The notes under the pieces: model-generated
Told to the model about the DNA's origin: nothing
What the model saw: the letters and a program-made list of their open reading frames with translations, nothing else
Database searches by the model: none
Translations under genes and position numbers: made by a program
Assembly: GCA_002730525.1 (NCBI GenBank)
Contig: PCAK01000027.1
Location: forward strand, 1 to 64,000
DNA length: 64,000 nucleotides
Source: Acidobacteriota bacterium
GTDB taxonomy: Bacteria; Acidobacteriota; Vicinamibacteria; Vicinamibacterales; UBA823
Reading direction: 5' to 3'
In this document: piece by piece, positions 49,355 through 58,930 of the stretch
Numbering within the stretch: position 1 is the first letter of the stretch
Layout of the letters: every line of letters begins with the position of its first letter

Positions 49355-49459
49355 CCCCCAGCTCCGACAGGTCCGTCTCCGTGCCAAGGCTCGTCCCGGG
49401 TGTTTGTGCCCGCCCGTGATAGGATGACGGGTTCAGGGTCACCAAGAACTCGCGACTGT

Positions 49460-52318
49460 ATGGCTCACGACTGGATTGCGGTGCGCGGCGCGCGCGTTCA
49501 CAACCTTCGGGATATCGAGGTCGACATCCCGCGGAATCGACTCGTGGTCATCACCGGGCTGTCGGGCTCGGGCAAGTCGTCGCTCGCATTCGATACGGTC
49601 TACGCGGAGGGGCAGCGCCGCTATGTCGAGTCGCTCTCCGCGTACGCGCGGCAATTTCTCGAGCAGATGGAGAAGCCAGACGTCGACCTGATCGACGGGC
49701 TGTCACCTGCGATCTCCATCGAACAGAAGACCACCGGCGCCAATCCACGTTCCACTGTCGGGACGGTCACCGAGATCTACGACTACCTCCGATTGCTCTT
49801 CGCCAACGTTGGCGTGCCGCATTGCTCCGAGTGTGGGCGAAAAATCGCGTCGCAGTCGGTCGAGCGCATCGTCGACCTCGTGATGCTCGATCCGTCCGGT
49901 GAGCGGGTGAACGTGCTGGCCCCGATCGTGCGTGGACGGAAAGGCGAGTTCAAGAAGGAGCTGGCAGCGCTGCGGTCGAAGGGTTTCACCCGGGTGCGCG
50001 TCGACGGCGAGTTATGTGCGCTGGAAGACGAGATCAAGATCGACCGGCGGCGGAACCATACGATCGAGGTCGTCGTCGACCGCCTGATCGCGAAGCCGGG
50101 CACGGAGCGCCGCCTGGGTGATTCGATCGAGATCGCGCTCGATCTCGCCGATGACACGGTCATCATCAACACCTACGGCGGCGGCGACCGCCTGTTCTCG
50201 CGCCGACTCGCCTGCCCGCACTGCGGGATCAGCATGCCGGAGATGACGCCGCGGGCGTTCTCCTTCAACTCGCCGCATGGTGCCTGCCGCGATTGCCAGG
50301 GCCTGGGCCTCGTGCACGACTTCGACCCGGCCCGCATCGTGCCGGACCCTGCGCGCACGCTGGGTGACGGTGCCATCGCGCCGTGGGAGCGGGGCGACAA
50401 GAAACTGGTCAAGGCCGCGCTGACCGACCTGCAGCGCCGCTACGAGATTCCGCTCGACGTGCCGTTTGGCAAGCTGCCCCGGAAGCTGCGCAACGTCGTG
50501 ATGTACGGCGCCAATGGCGCGCGCAACGGCGGGCGGCCCGGACGGTCACCGGCGCGCAAGACCGCGCGGGCAAAGCCGGGCTTCGAAGGTGTCGTGCCGA
50601 ACATGCGGCGGCGGTACGCGGAGGGGCGCTGGGCCGATCAGGAACGCCTCGAGCCCTATCGCGCGCTGCGGCCTTGCGCATCGTGCGAGGGAGACCGCCT
50701 TCGACCGCAAAGCCGCGCCGTGACGGTCAAGGATGCGACGATCGCAGAGTATGTGGGTCTGCCGATCAGCGACGCGCTGCTGCGGTTCGAGGCGATGGAA
50801 CTCACCGAGCGCGAGGCGCAGATCGCGGGCCGGGTCGTCTGGGAGATCCGCGACCGGCTGCGCTTCTTGCACGACGTCGGGGTGGGGTATCTCACGCTCG
50901 GCCGCAGCGCGGCGACACTGTCGGGCGGCGAGGGTCAACGGATCCGGCTTGCCACGCAGATCGGGGCCAACTTGACCGGCGTGCTCTACGTGCTCGATGA
51001 ACCGTCGATCGGGTTACACCAGCGGGACAACCGCCTGCTGCTGTCCACGCTGGCGCGGCTGCGGGACCTTGGCAACACGGTGATCGTCGTCGAGCACGAC
51101 GAGGAGACCATACGCGCGGCCGACTACGTGATCGATCTCGGTCCGGGCGCCGGGGAGCACGGCGGGCGGGTCGTGTTTCAGGGCCCCCCTGCCGATCTCC
51201 TCGGCGACGGCGCGAAGGAGTCGCTGACGGGCATGTATCTGCGCGGCGAGCGGGAGATTTCGACGCCGCCCAAGCGGCGCTCGGGGCGGCGGCAAGCGCT
51301 GAAGATCCGCGGTGCGCGCGCGAACAACTTGAAGAAGATTGACGTCAGGATCCCGCTCGGGGTCTTCACCGCGATCACGGGTGTCAGCGGCTCAGGGAAA
51401 TCGACGCTGGTCAACGAGATCTTGTACCGCGCGCTGGCCAGGACGCTCTATCGCGCCGCCGATGAGCCGGGGGCCCACGATGACATCGACCACGCCGATC
51501 TGGTGGACAAGGTGATCCAGATCGACCAGTCCCCGATCGGGCGGACACCCCGGTCGAACCCGGCGACCTACACGGGTGTGTTCACGTTCATCCGCGAACT
51601 GTTCGCGATGCTGCCCGAGGCGAGGGCGCGGGGCTTCCGCCCAGGCCGATTCTCGTTCAACGTCAAGGGCGGTCGGTGTGAGACGTGCCAGGGCGACGGC
51701 GTCATCGCCATCGAGATGCACTTTCTGCCGAACGTCTACGTGACGTGCGAGCGCTGCAAAGGGCGTCGGTACAACCGCGAGACGCTGGAGATCAAGTATC
51801 GCGGTAAGTCGATTGCCGAGGTCTTGGACTTGACCGTCGACCAGGCCACGCCGCTGCTCGAGAACTTTCCCCCGATTGCGAGCAAGCTGAAGACCTTGCA
51901 GGACGTGGGGCTCGGGTACATCAAACTCGGCCAGTCGGCCACGACGCTGAGCGGCGGCGAAGCGCAGCGAGTGAAGTTGGCCAAGGAGCTGTCACGCCGC
52001 GGCACCGGTCGCACCCTGTACATCCTGGACGAGCCGACGACCGGTCTGCACTTCGAGGACACCCGGAAGCTGCTCGACGTCCTGAACAAGCTGGTGGACC
52101 AAGGCAATACCGTGGTGCTGATCGAGCACAACCTCGATGTCATCAAGTCGGCCGATCATGTCATCGACCTCGGCCCGGAGGGCGGGGAGGCCGGCGGCCG
52201 GGTCGTCGCCGAGGGCACTCCCGAGGAAGTAGCCGCCCATGGGTCGTCGTTCACGGCTGGTTTTCTGAGCCTCATACTCAATCGGCACGCCGATCCAGGG
52301 GCCGCGAAGCGCGACTGA
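49460..52318 (+). CDS. uvrA: Excinuclease ABC subunit A
   Basis: 952 residues, full-length UvrA. Two ABC ATPase halves: Walker [10 protein letters not shown] (33-41) and GVSGSGKST in the second half; signatures LSGGEGQR and LSGGEAQR; zinc fingers CPHC...CRDC and CETC...CERC. UvrA recognises damaged DNA and loads UvrB for nucleotide excision repair. ATG 49460 is the conserved start; the frame opens further upstream. A GTG-less upstream extension to 49400 is not needed. Followed by a terminator. Confidence 0.97.
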   Translation: MAHDWIAVRGARVHNLRDIEVDIPRNRLVVITGLSGSGKSSLAFDTVYAEGQRRYVESLSAYARQFLEQMEKPDVDLIDGLSPAISIEQKTTGANPRSTVGTVTEIYDYLRLLFANVGVPHCSECGRKIASQSVERIVDLVMLDPSGERVNVLAPIVRGRKGEFKKELAALRSKGFTRVRVDGELCALEDEIKIDRRRNHTIEVVVDRLIAKPGTERRLGDSIEIALDLADDTVIINTYGGGDRLFSRRLACPHCGISMPEMTPRAFSFNSPHGACRDCQGLGLVHDFDPARIVPDPARTLGDGAIAPWERGDKKLVKAALTDLQRRYEIPLDVPFGKLPRKLRNVVMYGANGARNGGRPGRSPARKTARAKPGFEGVVPNMRRRYAEGRWADQERLEPYRALRPCASCEGDRLRPQSRAVTVKDATIAEYVGLPISDALLRFEAMELTEREAQIAGRVVWEIRDRLRFLHDVGVGYLTLGRSAATLSGGEGQRIRLATQIGANLTGVLYVLDEPSIGLHQRDNRLLLSTLARLRDLGNTVIVVEHDEETIRAADYVIDLGPGAGEHGGRVVFQGPPADLLGDGAKESLTGMYLRGEREISTPPKRRSGRRQALKIRGARANNLKKIDVRIPLGVFTAITGVSGSGKSTLVNEILYRALARTLYRAADEPGAHDDIDHADLVDKVIQIDQSPIGRTPRSNPATYTGVFTFIRELFAMLPEARARGFRPGRFSFNVKGGRCETCQGDGVIAIEMHFLPNVYVTCERCKGRRYNRETLEIKYRGKSIAEVLDLTVDQATPLLENFPPIASKLKTLQDVGLGYIKLGQSATTLSGGEAQRVKLAKELSRRGTGRTLYILDEPTTGLHFEDTRKLLDVLNKLVDQGNTVVLIEHNLDVIKSADHVIDLGPEGGEAGGRVVAEGTPEEVAAHGSSFTAGFLSLILNRHADPGAAKRD

Positions 52319-52338
52319 CACCGCGGCCCAACTTCCGT

Positions 52339-52363
52339 GTGTGGTTGGGAAGCCACACTTTTT
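52339..52363 (+). terminator. Rho-independent terminator of uvrA
   Basis: GTGTGG (52339-52344) pairs with CCACAC (52353-52358), followed by TTTTT (52359-52363). This is the only hairpin in the window with a proper T-run. Confidence 0.7.
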
Positions 52364-52547
52364 CGTAATTCTACCGTGGTTTCACAGCCACATTCTCGGA
52401 TTTGCACGGGGAGTCATATTTCGGTCGAAAGATATAAGTCTTCTGTAATGAATGTGATACAGTCTGCTACCGAATTCGCTGTTTGTGGGCATCAGTCTTG
52501 CTCAATGTCCGTCCGGACATGAGTACCGCAGTACCGCCCGCGAAACG
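52364..52547. promoter_or_regulatory. AT-rich leader of lpxC with palindrome
   Basis: A gap markedly lower in GC than its surroundings. It holds a weak second hairpin (GTGG-TTTCACAG-CCAC) just after the terminator, a possible extended -10 (TGTGATACA near 52453), and the 16-base palindrome ATGTCCGTCCGGACAT at 52505-52520 (7-bp arms), which could be an operator. No start codon other than ATG 52548 is in frame. Confidence 0.4.
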
Positions 52548-53453
52548 ATGAACGGTCAGAACACGCTACGTCACGCCGTGACTTGCGCCGGAATCGGTCT
52601 CCACTCCGGTAACAAGGTCTCCCTCTCCCTGAAGCCCGCGCTGCCTGACTCCGGCATCCGGTTCCGTCGGGCCGATCTCGGTGGTTCGGAGATTCCGGCC
52701 AGTGTGACTCACCTGGCGGGGATCCGGTATGCGACCGGGCTCGAGGCAGATGCGGCATCGGTCGAGACCGTCGAGCATCTGCTGGCCACGCTCGTCAGCA
52801 TGGGCGTGGACAACGTCGTCATCGAGCTCAACCATCCGGAAGTACCGATCATGGATGGGAGCGCGGCGCCGTTCGTCTATCTCGTGCAGGAAGCCGGCAT
52901 CAAGCGTCAGGCGACGGCGCGACGTTTCCTGAAGATCACGCGTCCCATCTCGCTGTCACGCGGTGACAAGCAGATGTCGCTCTATCCGTCGGATCACTTC
53001 AAGATCACGTACAGCATCAGCTTCGATCATCCGCTCTTGCGACACCAGTCGCGGACGATTCGGGTGACCGAGGAGAGTTTCGTCGACGAGATCGCGCCCG
53101 CGCGCACCTTCGGCTTCCTGAAGGAGGTCGAAATGCTGCGCCGGCAGGGCCTCGCGCTCGGCGGCTCGCTCGACAACGCGATCGTGCTGAGTGAAGCCGG
53201 CGTGCTGAATAACTCGCTTCGGTTCGAGGACGAGTTCGTGCGCCACAAGATCCTCGACGCCATCGGTGACCTCTCGCTGATCGGCTACCCGGTCATCGGC
53301 CACCTCGTCGCCCACCGTGGCGGCCACGGCTTGCACACGGCGTTCGCGGCCAAGGTCGTTGAGGACGTCGATGCGTGGGAGATCGTCGAGTCGCCGGTCG
53401 GTGCGCCGGCGGACGCGCCGGTGGGTCTGCCGGCCAAGCCGGTCGCCAACTGA
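52548..53453 (+). CDS. lpxC: UDP-3-O-acyl-N-acetylglucosamine deacetylase
   Basis: 301 residues. Committed step of lipid A synthesis; zinc enzyme. Zinc and catalytic residues are in VEHLLATL (His), HKILDAIGDLSL (His and Asp) and GHGLH (catalytic His). GLHSG near the N-terminus is typical. Presence of lpxC shows a lipopolysaccharide-bearing outer membrane. It stands alone here rather than in a cell-division cluster. Start at ATG 52548 with GAAACG before it. Confidence 0.97.
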   Translation: MNGQNTLRHAVTCAGIGLHSGNKVSLSLKPALPDSGIRFRRADLGGSEIPASVTHLAGIRYATGLEADAASVETVEHLLATLVSMGVDNVVIELNHPEVPIMDGSAAPFVYLVQEAGIKRQATARRFLKITRPISLSRGDKQMSLYPSDHFKITYSISFDHPLLRHQSRTIRVTEESFVDEIAPARTFGFLKEVEMLRRQGLALGGSLDNAIVLSEAGVLNNSLRFEDEFVRHKILDAIGDLSLIGYPVIGHLVAHRGGHGLHTAFAAKVVEDVDAWEIVESPVGAPADAPVGLPAKPVAN

Positions 53454-53475
53454 GCGGCGGTCGTTCTCTTCTTCC

Positions 53476-54834
53476 CTAGGACACGAGTAGCGGGGCGGAC
53501 ACGGTCGGGGAGCCGCACGCCTCGAACCAATCGATCCCCTCGCTCACCAGATCGAACTTCAGTGCGTACCGGGCCGGCTCGCTCGGGGCGACGATCTCGA
53601 TCGGCACGTCGAGGCTCGCGCCCGGGTCGAGTGCCGAGGGTAGCCACGCCCGGGCGTAGTCGCGGTTGACCACCAGCCCGCCGTCGTCGCACAGCTGCGC
53701 GCCCAGGCGCACGAGCCGGCGGCCGTAGCTCGCCTGCGCCGCGAACGCGCGGGTCGACAGATTCGATACGCGTGTGTCTATCTGCAGCGGATGCGTGCAC
53801 CGAGCCGCCAGCGGCTGCCCCGCCAGCCGGCGCACGTCGATGCGTACTCTGGGCATGGCGCCGGGGATGGCATTCCCGAGATTGTTGTCGTCCCAGATCT
53901 CTCGTCGAATCGCCTCGTACTCGGGCGTTCCGGGCGCAAACCGCCGTGAAAACGCGGTCTCGGGATGATCTGTGGTTTCCCAGCAGAGCCGATCGACGCC
54001 GATCTCCTCGGCCAGGGATCGGGCCCGATCCATCTCCTGGTCGCTGTCGTTCCAGCGGAACAGGATGTACCGCCAGTTGATGAACGGCACGTCACGACCG
54101 GCCCGACGCTTCGCCTCCGCCAGTTGACGCATGTTGTCGACGGCGGCGGCCAGATCGCCCCGCTGTCGATAACGCGCGTAGGTGTCCTGGGTCGCGCCAT
54201 CGATCGAAAAGGTAACCTCGTCGATGCCGGACTGCGCGAGCCGCGACACGGCGTCGCCCCGGAACGCCAGGCCATTCGTGCTCGTGTAGAGGTAAATGTG
54301 CGGAAATCGCTCCTTGATGTACTCGCACATCTCCACCGCGTGCCTGTGCAGAAATGTCTCGCTGTAGTTGAAGAGATCGATCCGGACGAGCGACGCTCCA
54401 ACCTCGTCGACCACGCGCCGGAACAGGTCGTAGTCGAGCATGCCGGCCTGGCGGGTGCGGGTGATCCCGGTCTCGGGCGCGCAGCAGGCCTCGAAACACG
54501 ACAGATTGTACGCGGCGGTGCATTCGGCGTACAGCCGCGTCGGCAGCGCGCCGCCGTCCACCGGCCGCGCCATAGGCGCCTCGCCCTCTTCGAGTGGCTG
54601 CTTGAGGGGACAGTCGCCGCAGAAGCTGGATCCACCGTGGTTGAGGTCGGCTCGCAGCCGATGCATCACGCCGCCGTTCCAGATTGTTCCGAGCGGGTCC
54701 GTCCGCGCGTCGCCCAGGATGCGCTTGCCGTATGGGTCGACGCACCCGCACGTGACACGGCCGTCGCACAGCAGCACCAGCGTGCTCCAGGGCCAGGTGC
54801 AGCGGAAACGGGTGGCCAGATGGTTGAGTGACAT
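53476..54834 (-). CDS. Radical SAM protein with N-terminal cysteine domain and C-terminal beta-sandwich
   Basis: 452 residues. An N-terminal SPASM-like section has C12, C23, C29, C31, C72 and C75 (CTWPWSTLVLLCDG, FCGDC). The radical SAM barrel follows with cysteines C105, C113, C117 and C118 (ECTAAYNLSCFEACCAPE) instead of plain CxxxCxxC. RLAQSGIDEVTFSIDGATQD is a typical barrel strand. The last 100 residues form a beta-sandwich with LVSEGIDWFEACGSP, as in polysaccharide-associated enzymes. Substrate not known. It is the fourth gene of a leftward operon with an ECF sigma factor and a STAS protein. Confidence 0.75.
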   Translation of the reverse strand: MSLNHLATRFRCTWPWSTLVLLCDGRVTCGCVDPYGKRILGDARTDPLGTIWNGGVMHRLRADLNHGGSSFCGDCPLKQPLEEGEAPMARPVDGGALPTRLYAECTAAYNLSCFEACCAPETGITRTRQAGMLDYDLFRRVVDEVGASLVRIDLFNYSETFLHRHAVEMCEYIKERFPHIYLYTSTNGLAFRGDAVSRLAQSGIDEVTFSIDGATQDTYARYRQRGDLAAAVDNMRQLAEAKRRAGRDVPFINWRYILFRWNDSDQEMDRARSLAEEIGVDRLCWETTDHPETAFSRRFAPGTPEYEAIRREIWDDNNLGNAIPGAMPRVRIDVRRLAGQPLAARCTHPLQIDTRVSNLSTRAFAAQASYGRRLVRLGAQLCDDGGLVVNRDYARAWLPSALDPGASLDVPIEIVAPSEPARYALKFDLVSEGIDWFEACGSPTVSAPLLVS

Positions 54835-54870
54835 GGGCGAGACGCGGCGCGGCCAGCGCGCGCGTGCCGT

Positions 54871-55137
54871 CTAGTTGCCGGTCAGCTTGCGCATGTACGC
54901 GCCGAGCTTCTCATTCTCGTAGGTGACCGTGTTCAGAAACAGGCTCTCGACCAGATAGGCGCGCCGATCCTCCTCGTTCATCTGCCCGACGAGGTGCTGG
55001 ATCTCCTGCATCATCTGCTCGAACGAGCGATCGAGGCCGTGCTGGCCGGTCAACTCCTTGTACAGCGTTTCCATGACCGCCAGCAGGTCACCGTCCAGCG
55101 CGAGCGTCGCGCCCGTCGTCGTCTTGATGGTGCGCAT
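54871..55137 (-). CDS. 88-residue conserved-looking unknown protein
   Basis: Small, mostly helical acidic protein (MRTIKTTTGATLALDGDL, then LDRSFEQMMQEIQHLVGQMN and LFLNTVTYENEKLGAYM). No domain recognised; length and helices suggest a coiled or four-helix regulator. It starts one base after the STAS stop (ATG 55137). An anti-sigma role is possible by context only. Confidence 0.55.
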   Translation of the reverse strand: MRTIKTTTGATLALDGDLLAVMETLYKELTGQHGLDRSFEQMMQEIQHLVGQMNEEDRRAYLVESLFLNTVTYENEKLGAYMRKLTGN

Positions 55138-55138
55138 G

Positions 55139-55480
55139 TCAGGCTCCGAAGCTCTTCACGGCGCTGGGCTCATCGGGATGCACTTCGATGAAGTTCTGGG
55201 CGCCTGTCATCGTCAGCATCGTCTCGACGCGCTTCTGGACGCCCGCCAGCTTGAGTGTGCCTCCGGCCGCGGCCGATTGCCGGTACAGGTCCATCAGGCA
55301 TCCGATCGAGGCGCTGTCGACGTACGACACGGTGGAGAGATCGACGATCAGCTTGCGCTGGCCGCCTTCGATGAGTCCCGCGACGGCCGCGGCGAACTCG
55401 GACAGCAAGGGGTACATCAGCCGGGACTCACCCACGCGAACCACGGCGATGTCGCTTTGGTGCTCGGTCGTCAGGTTCAT
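55139..55480 (-). CDS. STAS-domain anti-sigma factor antagonist
   Basis: 113 residues. STAS fold with the phosphorylatable serine in DSASIGCLMDL (about residue 58) after VDLSTVSYV. In partner-switch systems, unphosphorylated STAS binds an anti-sigma kinase and frees the sigma factor. No anti-sigma kinase (HATPase) is in the operon. The gene begins five bases after the sigma factor stop. Confidence 0.9.
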   Translation of the reverse strand: MNLTTEHQSDIAVVRVGESRLMYPLLSEFAAAVAGLIEGGQRKLIVDLSTVSYVDSASIGCLMDLYRQSAAAGGTLKLAGVQKRVETMLTMTGAQNFIEVHPDEPSAVKSFGA

Positions 55481-55485
55481 GACGT

Positions 55486-56124
55486 TTACTCCGGTTCCGA
55501 TGGTTGCGCCGCGGCGGCGCGCTGCTCCACAGCAGCGTCGTCCTCGGCGCGCAGGCGAAGAATCTGGCGGGCCAGCTCATGTCGCCCACGATTGATCCGC
55601 GACTTGACCGTTCCCTCCGGGAGCGACAGCCGCTCCGCAATCTCGTGATACGACAACTCCTGAATATCCCGCAGCAGGACCGCCGTGCGCAAGGTCTCGG
55701 GGAGCGTGGCCAGGGCTCGCTGCAGGAAGGCCCGCCGGTCGGTCCGTTCCAGTGCCGTCAGCGGATTGATGCCGCCCGATGCCAGCGACATCTCGCCCGC
55801 GTCGACGCTTCGGTCGACGCTCTCCCGTTCCTTGCGGACACTACGGTAGTGGTCGATGCACAGGTTGCGGCTGACGCTGATCAGCCAGGTCTGGAAGTTC
55901 GCGCGTCGATCGAACGTCTTGAGCGCCTTGAAGATCTTGAGGAAGACGTCCTGCGTGAGATCTTCGGCTTCGTCGTGACGCCCGACGAACTTGTACGCGA
56001 TGTTGAAGACCTTGCGCCGGTGGCGCTGCACGATCTCGTCCCACGCCACCTCGTCACCCTGTAGGCAGCGCTCGATCAGGTTGTCTGGTGTTGCCGAGTG
56101 AGGGGGAGCTGGGTTCGCCGGCAT
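55486..56124 (-). CDS. ECF-type RNA polymerase sigma factor
   Basis: 212 residues. Region 2: EDLTQDVFLKIFKALKTFD with FQTWLISVSRNLCIDHYR (-10 recognition); region 4: LPETLRTAVLLRDIQELSYH and IAERLSLPEGTVKSRINRGR (-35 recognition helix). Linker of about 30 residues (Ser/Gly) between. Class resembles RpoE relatives. No membrane-bound anti-sigma gene follows; a STAS protein does. The gene is divergent from lysA. Confidence 0.93.
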   Translation of the reverse strand: MPANPAPPHSATPDNLIERCLQGDEVAWDEIVQRHRRKVFNIAYKFVGRHDEAEDLTQDVFLKIFKALKTFDRRANFQTWLISVSRNLCIDHYRSVRKERESVDRSVDAGEMSLASGGINPLTALERTDRRAFLQRALATLPETLRTAVLLRDIQELSYHEIAERLSLPEGTVKSRINRGRHELARQILRLRAEDDAAVEQRAAAAQPSEPE

Positions 56125-56237
56125 GCGTTCGGGCAGTCAGGAGGCGGGAACGCGCGCATCATAGCAGAGCGATTTTTCGGGTGTCAACGCGAGCCGCGAG
56201 CGTCGAGCGCGGCCAAGTGCGCGTGGCGTTTCCGATT

Positions 56238-56243
56238 TACAAT
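56238..56243 (+). promoter_or_regulatory. -10 box of lysA
   Basis: TACAAT 74 bases upstream of the GTG start. No -35 apparent. Confidence 0.3.
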
Positions 56244-56316
56244 GCTGCCGGCTCGTCGCCGTGCGCGGCGGCGAGGGTGGGGTGTTTCACGGCCGAGGAG
56301 GGCGCGGCAGTTCACT

Positions 56317-57564
56317 GTGACCGAGACGGGGTTTCACGATTCGGAGGAGGGCCTGGCGTGCGACGGCGTGCCGATCGCACGCGTCGCCGACGCCGAAGGG
56401 ACGCCGATCTACGTCTACGCGGCGAGCGTCATCAGAGACCGATTTCGCGCGTTCGACGACGCGTTCGGCGCCCATCCACACGCGGTGCACTACGCGCTCA
56501 AGGCGAACTCGACGCTCGCGGTGCTGCGCTTGCTCCAGACCCTGGGCGCGGGCGCCGATGCCAACTCTGGCGGGGAGATCGACGTGGCCCGGCGCGCCGG
56601 TTTCCTGCCGTCCCAGATCGTCTTCACGGGCGTCGGCAAGCGGCCAGACGAGTTGGCCAAGGCCGTTTCGCTGGGCCTCAAGGCGATCAACGCCGAATCG
56701 GCGGGGGAGTTGGCGCGGATCGACGCCATCGCCGTTGCCGAGGGGAAGCAGGCGAACGTCGCGCTACGGGTCAATCCCGACATCGAGGCGATGAGCCACC
56801 CGCACATCTCCACGGGCGCCCACCGGAACAAGTTTGGCGTGGCGCTCGGCGAGGCCGCTGCGATCTGTCGCGAGGCCGCCATGCGGCGCGGCCTCCGATT
56901 CGCCGCCCTGCATGTGCACATTGGCTCGCAAATCGAGCAGGTCGCCCCACTCCGCCAGGCGGCACGGGCGGTCGTCGAGGTGGCGCGCGCCCTGGCGGCG
57001 GATGGGATAGCGCTCGACTATGTCGACATGGGCGGGGGTGTCGGCATCGCGTACGACGATACCGGGGGGCTCGACCTGGCCGAATATGCCTCGGCGCTCC
57101 TGGCGGAGGTGGCGCCGTCGGGCCTGCCGCTCGTGCTCGAACCCGGGCGGTTCGTCGTGGGGCCGGCTGGTGTGCTCCTCTCACGGGTGGTCGACGTGAA
57201 GACGCACCCTGGTGGCCGCACCTTCGTCGTGCTGGATGCCGGGATGACGGAGTGTCTGCGGTCGGCGCTCTACGGAGCCCGGCACCGCATCGTGCCGGTC
57301 ACGGCGCGTGTGGGGACGGCGAGCGGTGTTGACGTCGTCGGTCCGGTGTGTGAGAGCAGCGACTCGTTCGGGTCGGACCACCAGCTTCCACCCTTGGCGG
57401 TCGACGATCTCGTCGCGATCCTCGATACTGGCGCCTACGGCGCGACGATGGCCTCGAACTACAATCGGCGTCCAATGCCGGCTGAAGCGCTCGTGGACGG
57501 CGGCGCATGGACTCTCATCCGTCGGCGACAGACCATCGACGCGATGCTCGCGCAGGAGTCGTAG
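56317..57564 (+). CDS. lysA: Diaminopimelate decarboxylase
   Basis: 415 residues. PLP enzyme, alanine racemase-like fold III. PLP lysine in YALKANS (about residue 59), HVHIGSQ, GGGVGIAYDD, EPGRFVVG and CESSDSF with DTGAYG near the C-terminus. Converts meso-DAP to lysine. GTG 56317 gives the standard N-terminus (VTETGFHDSEEG); the frame runs further upstream but not with a credible protein start. Not in an operon with dapA or dapB; the neighbour is tmk, 28 bases downstream. Confidence 0.95.
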   Translation: MTETGFHDSEEGLACDGVPIARVADAEGTPIYVYAASVIRDRFRAFDDAFGAHPHAVHYALKANSTLAVLRLLQTLGAGADANSGGEIDVARRAGFLPSQIVFTGVGKRPDELAKAVSLGLKAINAESAGELARIDAIAVAEGKQANVALRVNPDIEAMSHPHISTGAHRNKFGVALGEAAAICREAAMRRGLRFAALHVHIGSQIEQVAPLRQAARAVVEVARALAADGIALDYVDMGGGVGIAYDDTGGLDLAEYASALLAEVAPSGLPLVLEPGRFVVGPAGVLLSRVVDVKTHPGGRTFVVLDAGMTECLRSALYGARHRIVPVTARVGTASGVDVVGPVCESSDSFGSDHQLPPLAVDDLVAILDTGAYGATMASNYNRRPMPAEALVDGGAWTLIRRRQTIDAMLAQES

Positions 57565-57592
57565 GCCGGGTCGCGCGCCAGAGACAGAACAG

Positions 57593-58186
57593 ATGCCAGG
57601 AAAGCTCATAGCCTTCGAAGGCTTGGACCAGAGTGGAAAGGAGACCCAGGCGCAGCAGCTTCGCGATCACCTGCGCCAGCAGGGGCACCGCGCTCGCGTG
57701 GAGTCTTTTCCCGGCTACGGTACGTCGATCGGAGAGGAGATCGCGCGCGCGCTCCAGGGCGAGCGGGACTACGCCCCCGAAGTGATGCAGTTGCTCTACG
57801 TGGCCAACCGATTCGAGCGGCGAGCCGATCTTGACCGCTGGCTGGCGGGGGGATTGATCGTGCTGTGCGACCGCTACCTGGCGTCGAGCATTGCCTACGG
57901 TGAGGCGCAGGATCTCGACCCGGTCTGGTTGGCCGAGCTGCAGCGCCATCTGCCGCAGCCCGACCTCACGGTCCTGCTGGACATTTCGCCCGAGACCGCT
58001 GCCAGCCGGAAGGTCGCGGACCGCGACCGGTACGAGCGCGACCTGGCCATGCTCGGACGGGTCCGGACGAGCTATCTGCGGCAAGCGGCCGATGCCCGGT
58101 GGATCACGGTTGATGCCGATCAGTCGAAAGCCGCAGTCACCGAGGCCGTCATCGCGGCCGCCACGCCACGACTTTCGCTGCCGTAA
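57593..58186 (+). CDS. tmk: Thymidylate kinase
   Basis: 197 residues. dTMP kinase. P-loop reads EGLDQSGKETQAQ, where the residue after the lysine is Glu rather than Ser or Thr. DRYLASSIAYGE is the DRx loop, and RYERD the lid. Start ATG 57593. The 3' end overlaps the comF gene, on the other strand, by 38 bases. Confidence 0.9.
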   Translation: MPGKLIAFEGLDQSGKETQAQQLRDHLRQQGHRARVESFPGYGTSIGEEIARALQGERDYAPEVMQLLYVANRFERRADLDRWLAGGLIVLCDRYLASSIAYGEAQDLDPVWLAELQRHLPQPDLTVLLDISPETAASRKVADRDRYERDLAMLGRVRTSYLRQAADARWITVDADQSKAAVTEAVIAAATPRLSLP

Positions 58187-58892
58187 GCGCCAGGACCCGG
58201 CTCGCACCCTCCGCCTTCAGCACCCGCGCGCAGGCATCGAGCGTTGCGCCGGTCGTGCACACGTCATCGACGAGCACGATCGTGCGTCCACTGAGAGCGG
58301 CGCGTGTGGGTCCCCGGCACCACCAGGCTCGGCTCGCCGGCACGAAGGCACCGCGGACGTTGGCATGGCGCCGGGCGGAGGGAAGTGTGACCTGGGCCTG
58401 GGTCCAGACCCGCCGGCGCAGGGCGTGGACGACCGGCAGACCCAGATGCGCGGCCAGTTCGGCGGCCTGGTTGAAGCCGCGGCGGTGCTGTCGGCTCCAG
58501 TGCAGTGGGACCGGCACGGCCAGATCCGCCTGCGACAGGAGGTCCTCGGTATGCCGCCGGACGAGGGAGGCCAGTGGCCGGGCGAGCGATCGGCGGCTGT
58601 CGTACTTGAACGCGTGCACGATCGCGCGGAGAGCGCCCTCGTACGGTCCGACCGCTCGCCCGCCGTCGAGCGGCCGCGGGACACGCCGACATCGGGCACA
58701 CCGCTCGGCGCCGCGGCTGACCGCGCGCCACGACGGCAGCGGGTCCCCGCACTGTTGGCAGAGCGGTGGTTTGAAGATGGCGACCGCCGCCCAGCACCCC
58801 CGGCAGACGGTGCCGCGGGTCGGCTCGGGCAGCAGGCGATCGCAGGCCGCGCAGCGAGATGCGATCAGCGCAGCCACCAGGGCGTCGGCCAT
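58149..58892 (-). CDS. comF: ComF family phosphoribosyltransferase-like protein
   Basis: 247 residues. N-terminal zinc finger cysteines (CAACDRLL, CRGC, CQQC, CARC); C-terminal PRTase domain with the PRPP loop VLVDDVCTTGATLDAC. In competent bacteria ComF helps take up single-stranded DNA; dprA is 4 kb away. Start ATG 58892. Overlaps tmk tail to tail. Confidence 0.92.
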   Translation of the reverse strand: MADALVAALIASRCAACDRLLPEPTRGTVCRGCWAAVAIFKPPLCQQCGDPLPSWRAVSRGAERCARCRRVPRPLDGGRAVGPYEGALRAIVHAFKYDSRRSLARPLASLVRRHTEDLLSQADLAVPVPLHWSRQHRRGFNQAAELAAHLGLPVVHALRRRVWTQAQVTLPSARRHANVRGAFVPASRAWWCRGPTRAALSGRTIVLVDDVCTTGATLDACARVLKAEGASRVLALTAAKVVAWRPR

Positions 58893-58930
58893 CCGGCGCC
58901 CGGCGATCAGTCGAGGGTGGACGTCTGTTG

